In this document: one piece after another, positions 18,999-27,721 of the stretch
Layout: the number at the start of each line of letters is the position of its first letter
Numbering within the stretch: the first letter of the stretch is position 1
NCBI GenBank assembly: GCA_015062345.1
Contig: SUUV01000012.1
Coordinates: forward strand, 1-39,676
DNA from: Alphaproteobacteria bacterium
Lineage (GTDB): Bacteria > Pseudomonadota > Alphaproteobacteria > RF32 > CAG-239
Length of the DNA: 39,676 nt
Direction of reading: 5' to 3'
Notes under the pieces: model-generated
Seen by the model: the letters and a program-made list of their open reading frames with translations, nothing else
The model's database searches: none
What the model was told of the DNA's origin: nothing
Program-made: the position numbers and the translations under genes

Positions 18999-20522
18999 CT
19001 ACTTTTTAAGCCAACCTTTCAGCTGAGGCGCCAGTTCTTTCATTGAGCCGTTCATCAGTTGGCGATACTGCCAGTCTGTTAGCCCATATGTAGCAGCATG
19101 CGATGTCAGCAGGCCTATATGGCCTTTATTTATTATGTGAGAGTATGCAAGATCAGAAATCTGATACATCTCGACATATTTGCTCCAGAACCGTCGACAG
19201 TTGTCATTGGTAAAAAACCTAACTTCAACTTCCGGCAAAAGATTGATTTTCTTTTCAATCACCAACTCCGGATGTTTATCAACAAGGGCAAACTGAGAGA
19301 AAATTTCCCACTCATTGATGACGATATTTTTATCCTCATCAGATAAGTTTGCAAAATCTTCCTCGGTCAAGCTCTGTCCTGCTGCCATGGCCCTTAAAGC
19401 CGTTTCTCGCTGCGTTTCGGTCCAACCTTCATATTTGAGGAATCTTTTCAAATATGAGCCGGCTGTTGTTCTCGCAACTGCTCTGTCATACACTTTTTCA
19501 AGTATATTAAGGGCTCTGGATATCAGATACTTGTGGTGACAAGCTCTTGTCTCCGCTGAAGCGCTTTCAAGCAAGTCAAAGCACATACCTATCTGATACA
19601 GCTGACTTACTCGTCCGACCATGCAACCAAGAGCCTGTTGCTTATCAGAATTACGAGTAAAAAGCTCGTATATCTGCTCGGTCAGGTCAAAAGAGCAATG
19701 AGGGCTCTTCATCATGGCGGTCAAGAACTGCTCCTTCCAACCATACTGGGCATATTCTTCTACATAAGCCAAGATGGAGTTAAAGTGTTTTGCCACCGTG
19801 GTAAACACCTGCTCCTTATCAAGGTTATGCAAAGCAAAGCTGAGCCAAAGCGCATGGTTGTCGATGCCAGTATGCCTCCAGTTTGTTGCGACCTCTAAGA
19901 GCTTTTCATCATGGTCAACCGAAACCTCCACTTTAGACACAAAGAGATATTTGACTGCATTGATGATAGCACCTTCTGGGATTGATGAAGGCTGATGTCT
20001 GTCTAGCCAAAGATTATACACTTGGCTAAATTCCGGCATATTCATAATCATCGGAAGCAATTCCTCAGAATATTTCGTATTGCCGGTAACCTCACGCGCA
20101 ACAAACTCGTTAAGTCCCCTCATCTTAACACTTGCAAGCTCACGCAACCCCCGATTTGCGATAAGAGTTCTTATCTGCGTGTCGGTAAAGTTTGCCTGCG
20201 GATGTGAGATGGCTTTTCTCAAACTCTCCTTGTCTGCAAGAAGGTTGTAAAACTCCATATCGGTCATCGGAAACCAGTAAAGATGCTTCTCATGGAAAAT
20301 CACCTTCAATGTCTCTGCTGACCAATAGCGCTTAGCAAGCTCCTCAACCGGCATCTTGGCAATTGCTCTGGCTTGAGCTCTAAGTGAGGGCATAAAGTCC
20401 CAAGCTTTAGGATTTGACTTTAGAGTCTTGCTGATACAAAGTCTAGGAAATACACGAGATACTGCGTGTCTAAAGGCGGTTACTGTACCTTCACCAACCT
20501 TTGAAATAATATTTTTTCTCAT
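18999..20522 (-). CDS. Large hypothetical helical protein, foreign-looking, SD-less
   Basis: 507-aa ORF with no recognised family; upstream TGGACA-17-TATATT on - (about 20640-20670); leader ctttttataacatATG. Confidence 0.75.
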   Translation of the reverse strand: MRKNIISKVGEGTVTAFRHAVSRVFPRLCISKTLKSNPKAWDFMPSLRAQARAIAKMPVEELAKRYWSAETLKVIFHEKHLYWFPMTDMEFYNLLADKESLRKAISHPQANFTDTQIRTLIANRGLRELASVKMRGLNEFVAREVTGNTKYSEELLPMIMNMPEFSQVYNLWLDRHQPSSIPEGAIINAVKYLFVSKVEVSVDHDEKLLEVATNWRHTGIDNHALWLSFALHNLDKEQVFTTVAKHFNSILAYVEEYAQYGWKEQFLTAMMKSPHCSFDLTEQIYELFTRNSDKQQALGCMVGRVSQLYQIGMCFDLLESASAETRACHHKYLISRALNILEKVYDRAVARTTAGSYLKRFLKYEGWTETQRETALRAMAAGQSLTEEDFANLSDEDKNIVINEWEIFSQFALVDKHPELVIEKKINLLPEVEVRFFTNDNCRRFWSKYVEMYQISDLAYSHIINKGHIGLLTSHAATYGLTDWQYRQLMNGSMKELAPQLKGWLKK

Positions 20523-20680
20523 ATGTTATAAAAAGTGTAATCGTTAACATTCATATTAAAAAAAACTCTTTCAAAGGTTTTAAGCTTTAAAAGCAGAAGT
20601 TGTTAAATAATATGAATAAAAATTTGTTTACCTTTTTAATATAGCAAGAAAATATCAATTTGTCCAGTTATTTTATATTA

Positions 20681-20818
20681 CCTCATTTTTGATTTAAATC
20701 TTTTAAACGACTCTTTTTACTTGCAAAAAAAAAAAACGGTTTATGATGCGTCTTGAAAGGTAAATTTTTGCACCTTTCAAATGTACTTAAACTTAATTTT
20801 TGTAAAGGAATTAAAAAA
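20681..20818 (+). promoter_or_regulatory. Shared upstream cassette, copy 3 (poly-A x12, 20715-20726)
   Basis: cctcatttttgatttaaatcttttaaacgactctttttacttgcAAAAAAAAAAAAcggttTATGATgcg. Confidence 0.75.
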
Positions 20819-21262
20819 ATGAGAAAATATTTTCTTTTATCAGCTGTTGCAATGTTAATGACAACATCTGCAAATGCAACAACCGATTATGCCGAAGTAA
20901 CCGCTAAGGCTACAATTGAAGTTGCCGGTACTTTTGAGTGTTCAGATTTAGATTTTGGTACAATTGTTGTTAAACAAAACAATCAATCAGCATCTGTTAG
21001 CCTAGAGGACTTGGACAATGGAGATATAGCTTATGATGATATAATATCATATAAGGATTATTCTTGGGCACATTGTTCGCATAGTAATTATCTTGATGGC
21101 CCTACTTCGGTTACTTTAAGGGGTACAAATACAGACAATGTAATTAATGTTAGTTCGATAGATATATCTGGTGATAACACTATTGATGCCACTTTAAATA
21201 TACCAGCCAAAGTTGTAGCCGATGAATATACAGGTTCTTTCACTGTAACAGCAACATATTAA
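20819..21262 (+). CDS. Small secreted beta-rich protein of the MRKYF family
   Basis: Start corrected from the ORF track (20753) to the ATG after SD aaagga; MRKYFLLSAVAMLMTTSANATTDYAEVTAKATIEVAGTFECSDLDFGTIVVK... Confidence 0.82.
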   Translation: MRKYFLLSAVAMLMTTSANATTDYAEVTAKATIEVAGTFECSDLDFGTIVVKQNNQSASVSLEDLDNGDIAYDDIISYKDYSWAHCSHSNYLDGPTSVTLRGTNTDNVINVSSIDISGDNTIDATLNIPAKVVADEYTGSFTVTATY

Positions 21263-21303
21263 TAATTTTAGCACTCTCTGAATTTTATTACAGAGGGTGC
21301 TTT

Positions 21304-21522
21304 TTAATTATCTCTATATTCTTTACAGATTTTATCAGAGGATATCATTTGCTTATCGCTATCGGGCAAATCGTCCATATCGCCAAAGTTATACATACTG
21401 CAATTAAAAGATTCTATATCATCAAGTCCTCCGTTTTGAAGGTCAATTATTGTATCATCATCAATCCCCAAGATATGAAAATCGGGATAATTTTTACTCT
21501 CTTTTATTCTTTTTTGTTTCAT
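21304..21522 (-). CDS. Small acidic hypothetical protein
   Basis: Strong SD aaggagg ahead of ATG. Confidence 0.5.
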   Translation of the reverse strand: MKQKRIKESKNYPDFHILGIDDDTIIDLQNGGLDDIESFNCSMYNFGDMDDLPDSDKQMISSDKICKEYRDN

Positions 21523-21637
21523 AGCTCATTCCTCCTTGATGATAAAAGATAATATGCCAAATTGTTTTTTAAATAAAAAAATCTTTACATAAAATATTTT
21601 TTTGTTCTACACTATTAAAAAATTTTGGAGAACGGAT

Positions 21638-22294
21638 ATGAAAAATCAAAATTGTTCGGCTTATAGCTTAAAAGAAGAAATTATCAGCAGTATCATTCAT
21701 GGAATCGGCATATTTTTAAGCATTGCCATTTTGAGTGTGTTGGTAACATTATCTGCCGTATTCGGCAATGTATACAGCATTGTATCAACAGCAATTTTCG
21801 GCTTTTCGATGTTGCTGATGTATTCGGCTTCTACCTTATATCACGCAATACCTTTTGAAAGAGCAAAAAAAATATTTAAAAAATTTGACCATATTGCCAT
21901 ATATTATCTGATTGCCGGCACATACACTCCGTTTTTATTGGTTGTCATAAGAGGGACATTAGGTTGGACACTGTTCGGCATTATATGGGGATTGGCCATT
22001 ATCGGTACAATATTAAAGATATGTTTGCCGTCAAACGGAAAAAAACTCTGGTCAATCGGTTTATATTTGATTATGGGTTGGCTGGTTGTGGTTGCATCAA
22101 ACACATTGTTTTCTATAATGCCGAAAATTGCAATTGTATTTTTGATTTTAGGCGGAGCTTTTTATACAATAGGTGTAATTTTTTACATCTGGAAAAGCAA
22201 AAAATATACACATGCGATATGGCACGGGTTTGTACTTACCGGTACCATTATGCACTTTTTTGCCATACTGTTTTCTTGTGTATTTGTCGGTTAA
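21638..22294 (+). CDS. Hemolysin III / PAQR-family membrane protein
   Basis: KEEIISSIIHGIG...YSASTLYHAIPF...KFDHIAIYYLIAGTYTPF...; SD ggag ahead of 21638. Confidence 0.9.
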   Translation: MKNQNCSAYSLKEEIISSIIHGIGIFLSIAILSVLVTLSAVFGNVYSIVSTAIFGFSMLLMYSASTLYHAIPFERAKKIFKKFDHIAIYYLIAGTYTPFLLVVIRGTLGWTLFGIIWGLAIIGTILKICLPSNGKKLWSIGLYLIMGWLVVVASNTLFSIMPKIAIVFLILGGAFYTIGVIFYIWKSKKYTHAIWHGFVLTGTIMHFFAILFSCVFVG

Positions 22295-23061
22295 TTGCCC
22301 CTAGAGCGCTTACGAGCCGTTTCCATATACGATTCCACACCGCCTTCGGCGCCATGATACGACAATGAAAAACTGGAAACCAAAAATCCGTACGGATTGA
22401 GCATTCGTTTAGAGCGGTCTTTAAATTTTAAGTTTGCATATATAACACGCATTGTGGCACGCCAATATGCGATGACGGGCTCTTGCTTATTGGGAAAAAA
22501 GTCATAAGTTTTAAATTGCGCATACCACAAGCCTCTAGATAATGGGCGTATCCACTGAACTTCAATATATCTTTGCATTTGCTGTTTTTGCGCTTGTGTC
22601 ATGGCCGCCACATAATCAATTTCTTTAAACTGATTGTATACAGCCGGAACCTGATACCAATAAAACGCAGAGCCTTCCCCCCATCGCCTTGCCATTTCAC
22701 GAACATTGTCCGTAATGGAAAAACGCAAAGTTAAATATTCATCAATATATTTTTCCGTAATTAAGTCACTGACCGGAAAAGAAACCTCTCTTTGTTGCAC
22801 TTGTTCAATTTGTGAAAAATAGTCATTAATACTGTAAAATGTGGGATAAACACTAAGTTGAGGCAACATCAGATAAATGGTGCTGGCAAGCATCATATTA
22901 AAACAAATGCTTATCACCGAAAACATCACCAAAAGTCTTGATGTCCACAAATATCTTCTTTCAGGAAAAGCTTCGACATGCACTCTTTCCGGATATGCAC
23001 CGATTTGGTCGGGGCTTTCTTTTTCTTTATATTTAAAAAGTGTATGAAAAATTCCAATCAT
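22291..23061 (-). CDS. VirB8-like inner-membrane protein (type IV secretion-like fold)
   Basis: Single N-terminal TM, then a domain ending with RMLNPYGFLVSSFSLSYHG, resembling the VirB8 NP.GF.V..Y signature. Confidence 0.55.
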   Translation of the reverse strand: MIGIFHTLFKYKEKESPDQIGAYPERVHVEAFPERRYLWTSRLLVMFSVISICFNMMLASTIYLMLPQLSVYPTFYSINDYFSQIEQVQQREVSFPVSDLITEKYIDEYLTLRFSITDNVREMARRWGEGSAFYWYQVPAVYNQFKEIDYVAAMTQAQKQQMQRYIEVQWIRPLSRGLWYAQFKTYDFFPNKQEPVIAYWRATMRVIYANLKFKDRSKRMLNPYGFLVSSFSLSYHGAEGGVESYMETARKRSRGN

Positions 23062-23196
23062 CTTCTAATATTAACCTCACTTTTACATTTATGTATTATT
23101 CTATACGACAAAGTAGTATAAAATCAATTAAATACTGTTAATTTTTTTAAAAATAATGTAAAAGTATTTTATAGAACACATATTGAGGATATAAAA

Positions 23197-25089
23197 ATGA
23201 AGAAAATTTTCTGTATTGCGGTAAGTCTGTTGGCCCTTTCTTCTTGTCAAAATTATGATAAAGAAGTATCTTATGACGGACAAACATCAAAAGCATATTA
23301 TGCAGATTGGGACCGAGCAATTCGTATTGATACCGACTTGCAAAATATGTATGCAAATGCTCCGCGCAAAATTAAGCGCCCGATTGATATGTATATGGCA
23401 ATGGCCTTAGCCTTAAAATACAATTATACCGGTCGTATGATTGCTTATGAAGAAAATTTGCTCAAAGCCGGTAATTCTTCTTATGATAAACTGCCTGATT
23501 TGCTTGCAAATGCCGGCTATGTCAACACTAACAACTCATCACAATTAAGTCCTGATTTGAAAATTGCTTGGAATGTGTTAGATATGTCCGGACTATATTA
23601 TCAAAACAATGACCCCTCATTAAAATCTAACATTGCGGTTGAACGCAGTCGAAAAGTTACGCATAACATTTTGCAGGAAGCCAGACTTTTATATTGGAAA
23701 GCTTTAACGGCTCAACGGCTCATTCCGATAATTGATCAAATGAGTGAATATTTAACCTTGGAAGTTGATGAAATGAATGCAACATCTAAGGAGCTTGCAT
23801 CAGTTGGTGAAGCCACCTCAAGAGAAGATTTAATCAAGAAAAGAAAATATATGGAATCGATTAAAAATCTGGCTTTATTAAAACGTGATTTAGAAACCGC
23901 AAAAAGCAGATTGGCCGCATTGATTGGTTTTCACCCTTCAACCGAGTTTAAGCTTGTAGGTTCTCAATACGGCAATTTTGAATTACCCGAAATCAGAGCA
24001 AGTTTAAGCCAACTTGAATGGCTTGCGTTGTCAAATCGTCCGGAATTAAGAGTTTATGATTTGATATCTGCAAATGACAAAGAACGCATCATTCAAGAGT
24101 TTAGAAATAAAAACCAAAACACATATGCAAACGATTCGCAATATTATAAGCAATGGTCAAAACAGGCAAACGATATCAGTATGCAACTTATCAAAGAGGT
24201 AAAATCATCTGACATTACCACCTTGGACAATTTGCGTCGTCAACGCATGACATCGTTGATTTTAACACAAGTTCACATTGCTTGGGCTCAATATATGGCC
24301 TCAACCGAAGATTATCAAATCAATATGGAAATTGCCAACACTTCCGAAAACATTGCCGAAGATTATACTTTTTCTGAAGGCGAACAAAATGAAAAGAGCC
24401 AATTAGAGGCTGCTCGTGCAATTGAAGATGAAGTAAAGGCATTTTTATCTTATGTTGATGTTCAAGATGCTTTGGGCAATTTGTATGCCACCATCGGACT
24501 TGATTCGGTGCCATATTATATGCTCGGTGAAAAACCGTCAAACATTGCTCTGTATTTGAACAATAACCTAAATAAATGGGGCAATGGCGAATTGGTACCT
24601 GACAATCGTCCGTATCTGTTAAATGTTCCGACCAAGCGCCCGCCGGTAAATGTGAGTGCACAAATCAGATTGCCTGATGTTACGGTTGAAACCGGTGAAC
24701 GCATTAATATCAAAATTGAAGATGATGCTTTCAAACCTTTGGGTTGGACAGGTAACATTACTACCAAAGCCGGTTTAACCGATGACAGTGCTTTGCCAAA
24801 ATGGCTTAAATATGACCCTCAGACAAAAACATTCAGCGGTGTAGCTTTACCCAACAACGGCGGAAGATACAATATTAAGCTGTATATCACCGATGATACC
24901 GGAAATGTTGCATATTCAACATTTAAGTTGACTGTTAAAGAAGTTTATGTTCCGTCATTAAACTTAAGAGGTTTAACCGAAGGCAGAGGAGCAACGGTGT
25001 TGCGCCGATGCGTGGGAAAACAGTGCAAAGATGCCTACATCAAGCAAGATGAGATCGGCAAAGAGGTAGAAAAAGCTCCCATGCACTAA
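23197..25089 (+). CDS. TolC/OEP-like outer-membrane lipoprotein with C-terminal cadherin-like (CADG/He_PIG-type) domain
   Basis: Lipobox LLALSSC; long helical OEP-like region; C-terminal LPKWLKYDPQTKTFSGVALPNNGGRYNIKLYITDDTGNVAYSTFKLTV. Confidence 0.7.
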   Translation: MKKIFCIAVSLLALSSCQNYDKEVSYDGQTSKAYYADWDRAIRIDTDLQNMYANAPRKIKRPIDMYMAMALALKYNYTGRMIAYEENLLKAGNSSYDKLPDLLANAGYVNTNNSSQLSPDLKIAWNVLDMSGLYYQNNDPSLKSNIAVERSRKVTHNILQEARLLYWKALTAQRLIPIIDQMSEYLTLEVDEMNATSKELASVGEATSREDLIKKRKYMESIKNLALLKRDLETAKSRLAALIGFHPSTEFKLVGSQYGNFELPEIRASLSQLEWLALSNRPELRVYDLISANDKERIIQEFRNKNQNTYANDSQYYKQWSKQANDISMQLIKEVKSSDITTLDNLRRQRMTSLILTQVHIAWAQYMASTEDYQINMEIANTSENIAEDYTFSEGEQNEKSQLEAARAIEDEVKAFLSYVDVQDALGNLYATIGLDSVPYYMLGEKPSNIALYLNNNLNKWGNGELVPDNRPYLLNVPTKRPPVNVSAQIRLPDVTVETGERINIKIEDDAFKPLGWTGNITTKAGLTDDSALPKWLKYDPQTKTFSGVALPNNGGRYNIKLYITDDTGNVAYSTFKLTVKEVYVPSLNLRGLTEGRGATVLRRCVGKQCKDAYIKQDEIGKEVEKAPMH

Positions 25090-25249
25090 AATTTTTCAAA
25101 TTTTATTCCCTGATATTGTGTCAGGGAATTTTTTTTGCAAAATTGACGCATTTTATTAACCAATAGGTAAAAATTGGTTGATATATTTGATAATGTGGAA
25201 TAGAATATAATTCTATTAAGGTATTAATTATAAATGATGAGGAAATATT

Positions 25250-25816
25250 ATGAAAATTACATTGACAGGAAAACAGGTAGATATCGGCGACAGATTGCGT
25301 AAGCATGTTGAAGAATCAATCGAAAATTCAGTAAACAAATATTTTAGTGCACCACTTAGCTCAACAGTGGCTTTTTCTAAAGAAGGTGAAGATTTCAGTG
25401 TTGAAGTTACCGTCCGTCCTGCAAAAAATATGATATTGAAAGGTTCAGGTACAGCCGCAGACCCATATTCTGCTTTTGACAGTGCCAATGAGCACATTGC
25501 TACCAGATTGCGTCGTAATAAGAACAAATTAAACGACCACAAAGGCAAACTCGGTTTGGCAGAACTTGCATATCAAGCCGTGCTTCCTCTTCATGAAACC
25601 GAAGAAGAACTCGATGTTGATGTTGATGCACCTTTAACCATTGCCGAAACAGATGCAAACATTCCGGTTTGTACGGTAAGTCAGGCAGTTATGCATATGG
25701 ACTTAATGAACGAATGTGCATTAATGTTCAGAAACAGTGCAAACAACCACATCAGTATGGTATATCGTCGTAAAGACGGCAATATCGGTTGGGTAGAGCC
25801 CAAAGCTGACAACTAA
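25250..25816 (+). CDS. hpf: Ribosome hibernation promoting factor (long form)
   Basis: MKITLTGKQVDIGDRLRKHVEESI...; C-terminal VCTVSQAVMHMDLMNECALMFRNSANNHISMVYRRKDGNIGWVEP. Confidence 0.92.
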   Translation: MKITLTGKQVDIGDRLRKHVEESIENSVNKYFSAPLSSTVAFSKEGEDFSVEVTVRPAKNMILKGSGTAADPYSAFDSANEHIATRLRRNKNKLNDHKGKLGLAELAYQAVLPLHETEEELDVDVDAPLTIAETDANIPVCTVSQAVMHMDLMNECALMFRNSANNHISMVYRRKDGNIGWVEPKADN

Positions 25817-25834
25817 TTTTATAGGATTAAATTT

Positions 25835-26278
25835 ATGAAAATTTCAGACATTTTATCGACAGATGCCATTTTTGCCGAAGTAAATGCGAGCAACAAAAGA
25901 CAGTTTTTGCAAGAACTTTCTTCAAAAGCTTCTCAAATTACGCAAATTGATGAAAGAACTTTGGCTGAAGCCATTATGGAGCGCGAAAATTTAGGTTCCA
26001 CCGGATATGGCAGAGGAGCAGCATTTCCGCATGCCAGAGTTAGCGGGGCAAAATCGGTAAAAGCTATTTTTGCCCGATTGTCGTCTGCGATAGATTTTGA
26101 TGCCATTGATAACAAGCCGGTTGATTTGGTTTTTATGCTTGTTTCACCGGAAACCGACGGGGCTGACCATTTAACCGCTTTGGCAACCTTATCGAGGGTG
26201 TTAAAAAATGATGAAACTTGTGAAAAATTGCGCAAAGCAAAATCTAAAGATGAAATTTATGCAATTTTGAACTCATAA
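25835..26278 (+). CDS. ptsN: PTS IIA-Ntr
   Basis: GSTGYGRGAAFPHARVSG; adjacency to hpf. Confidence 0.92.
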   Translation: MKISDILSTDAIFAEVNASNKRQFLQELSSKASQITQIDERTLAEAIMERENLGSTGYGRGAAFPHARVSGAKSVKAIFARLSSAIDFDAIDNKPVDLVFMLVSPETDGADHLTALATLSRVLKNDETCEKLRKAKSKDEIYAILNS

Positions 26279-26293
26279 ATTATGCTTTATATC

Positions 26294-26333
26294 ACAAGAA
26301 CACCGCTGTTGTAAAACAGCGGTGTTCTTTTGT
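26294..26333 (+). terminator. Intrinsic terminator after ptsN
   Basis: AAGAACACCGCTG-ttgtaaa-ACAGCGGTGTTCTTTT. Confidence 0.75.
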
Positions 26334-26454
26334 TTACCGATTGGCTTAGATTCTACCACCTAAAAATCATTGATTTTTTTAACGAATTAAACTCATTTGA
26401 ATTGACTTTTTATGAATATTATGCCATATTTGATATAGCTAAAAATTTTTATGT

Positions 26455-26727
26455 ATGAAAAAGATTATTTTGATTATGGTTGCCGTTGCGGCACTTTTTT
26501 GTGTAACATCATGTACGCAAAACCAGAGAGCTCGTCGGTTTGGTGGAGAAATGACCGTCAGACTCGAACGAGGACAAAAACTCCTTATGGCTACTTGGAA
26601 AGATGACAATTTGTTCTACTTAACAGAGCCTATGGAAGAAAATTACACACCAAAGAAGAAAACTTTTCAAGAAAGCTCATCCTACGGGATTTTGCAAACA
26701 AAAGTTATATTCATTGAGTGTAAATAG
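26455..26727 (+). CDS. Small lipoprotein resembling phage/Bacteroidota-type lipoproteins, SD-less
   Basis: Lipobox AALFCVTSC; GGEMTVRLERGQKLLMATWKDDNLFYLTEPM...TFQESSSYGILQTKVIFIE. Confidence 0.75.
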   Translation: MKKIILIMVAVAALFCVTSCTQNQRARRFGGEMTVRLERGQKLLMATWKDDNLFYLTEPMEENYTPKKKTFQESSSYGILQTKVIFIECK

Positions 26728-26730
26728 CAC

Positions 26731-26770
26731 ACCCCTTTTGAGCCATTGTGTTCAAAAGGGGTTTGTTTTT
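26731..26770 (+). terminator. Intrinsic terminator of the 26455 gene
   Basis: ACCCCTTTTGA...TCAAAAGGGGTttgttttt. Confidence 0.75.
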
Positions 26771-26792
26771 TATTCTCATACTTTGCAACATA

Positions 26793-26870
26793 CCTCCTAA
26801 CTGTCACTCCGGCACTTGATGCCGGAGTCCGCCTCCTAACTGTCACTCCGGCACTTGATGCCGGAGTCCA
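26793..26870. repeat. Tandem pair of a 39-bp palindromic repeat
   Basis: cctcctaactgtcactccggcacttgatgccggagtcc at 26793 and 26832. Confidence 0.85.
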
Positions 26871-26904
26871 GGTTAAATTATATAGCTAAATTATTCCCTT
26901 AGAT

Positions 26905-26942
26905 ACCGGTGTCTATTCCAAGCTAAAGCTTGGGCACCGGTA
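26905..26942. repeat. Palindromic element ACCGGTGtctattCCAAGCTaaAGCTTGGgCACCGGT
   Basis: Paralogue of 15335-15372 with compensatory stem changes. Confidence 0.75.
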
Positions 26943-27103
26943 TGACCGTGATGGGAGACAACATCGCTACCTCATTTTTGATTTAAAGCCTTTAAAAGAC
27001 TCTTTTTACTTGCAAAAAAAAAAACGGTTTATGATGCGATGTGAAAGGGCATTTTTACACCTTTCAAATTAAGTTTAACTATTTTTTTAAAGGAATTAAA
27101 ATT
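26943..27103 (+). promoter_or_regulatory. Shared upstream cassette, copy 4 (poly-A x11, 27014-27024)
   Basis: gaccgtgatgggagacaacatcgctacctcatttttg...ttgcAAAAAAAAAAAcggttTATGATgcg. Confidence 0.75.
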
Positions 27104-27205
27104 ATGAGAAAATATTTTCTAATATCTGCTGTGGCACTTTTGGTAACAGGCAATGCATTTGCCACCACAGACTATGCTGAAGTTACCGCTAAAATCACAT
27201 ACTAA
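27104..27205 (+). pseudogene. Internally deleted MRKYF-family gene (33 codons)
   Basis: MRKYFLISAVALLVTGNAFATTDYAEVTAKITY*: family N-terminus joined directly to the terminal TY-stop. Confidence 0.75.
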
Positions 27206-27245
27206 AACAACCCTCTGAGTTTTATTTCAGAGGGTTGGTGTTTTT

Positions 27246-27623
27246 TTAGTTATATTCTCTATCTTTATGTATCACATTTACCTTATCGGCGGTAAAGATA
27301 TTAAAATCTCGCTTAAAGTCACCGATATTGCCCATACCTTGGTCTTTATAGGCTTTAGCGGTTAAATAGATATAATCTTCGGTGAACATATATGCTCCGT
27401 GACTGGCATTAAAATTGGCTTTAGCCGCACGCATGGAAGCAATGCTGTCCATATCCGTAATTTGCTTAATTGTATCTTGAAAATTAAGTTTTTCATCAGG
27501 AAACGGATTTACTTTTTCCAGAGTAGAACGAAGGAGTGTGAACATTTTTTCCTTGCTGTCTTTAGCCGCATTTAACACCTCTAAAAACTGCTGACCGTGA
27601 GTTTTACTTTGCATCGTCATCAT
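27246..27623 (-). CDS. Hypothetical protein
   Basis: SD aaaggag ahead of MMTMQSKTHGQQ. Confidence 0.55.
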   Translation of the reverse strand: MMTMQSKTHGQQFLEVLNAAKDSKEKMFTLLRSTLEKVNPFPDEKLNFQDTIKQITDMDSIASMRAAKANFNASHGAYMFTEDYIYLTAKAYKDQGMGNIGDFKRDFNIFTADKVNVIHKDREYN

Positions 27624-27721
27624 CGGAATTTCTCCTTTCGTCATAATTATATCATAGCTTAAATATAGCACAAATTATGCGACTATGCAACTAGTTTGTA
27701 ACAAAAATGTAATAAAAAAAT

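Noticed and set aside
20753-20818. ORF-track start for the 20819 gene
   Set aside because: The upstream Met lies in the leader hairpin; the family start with SD and signal peptide is at 20819.
7858-26770. Intact prophage containing the foreign cassettes
   Set aside because: No capsid, terminase, tail, integrase or replication genes; the genes are isolated singletons between host genes.
27104-27205. Mini-gene as a bacteriocin or toxin
   Set aside because: It is more simply explained as an internal deletion of the secreted family; no immunity gene recognised.
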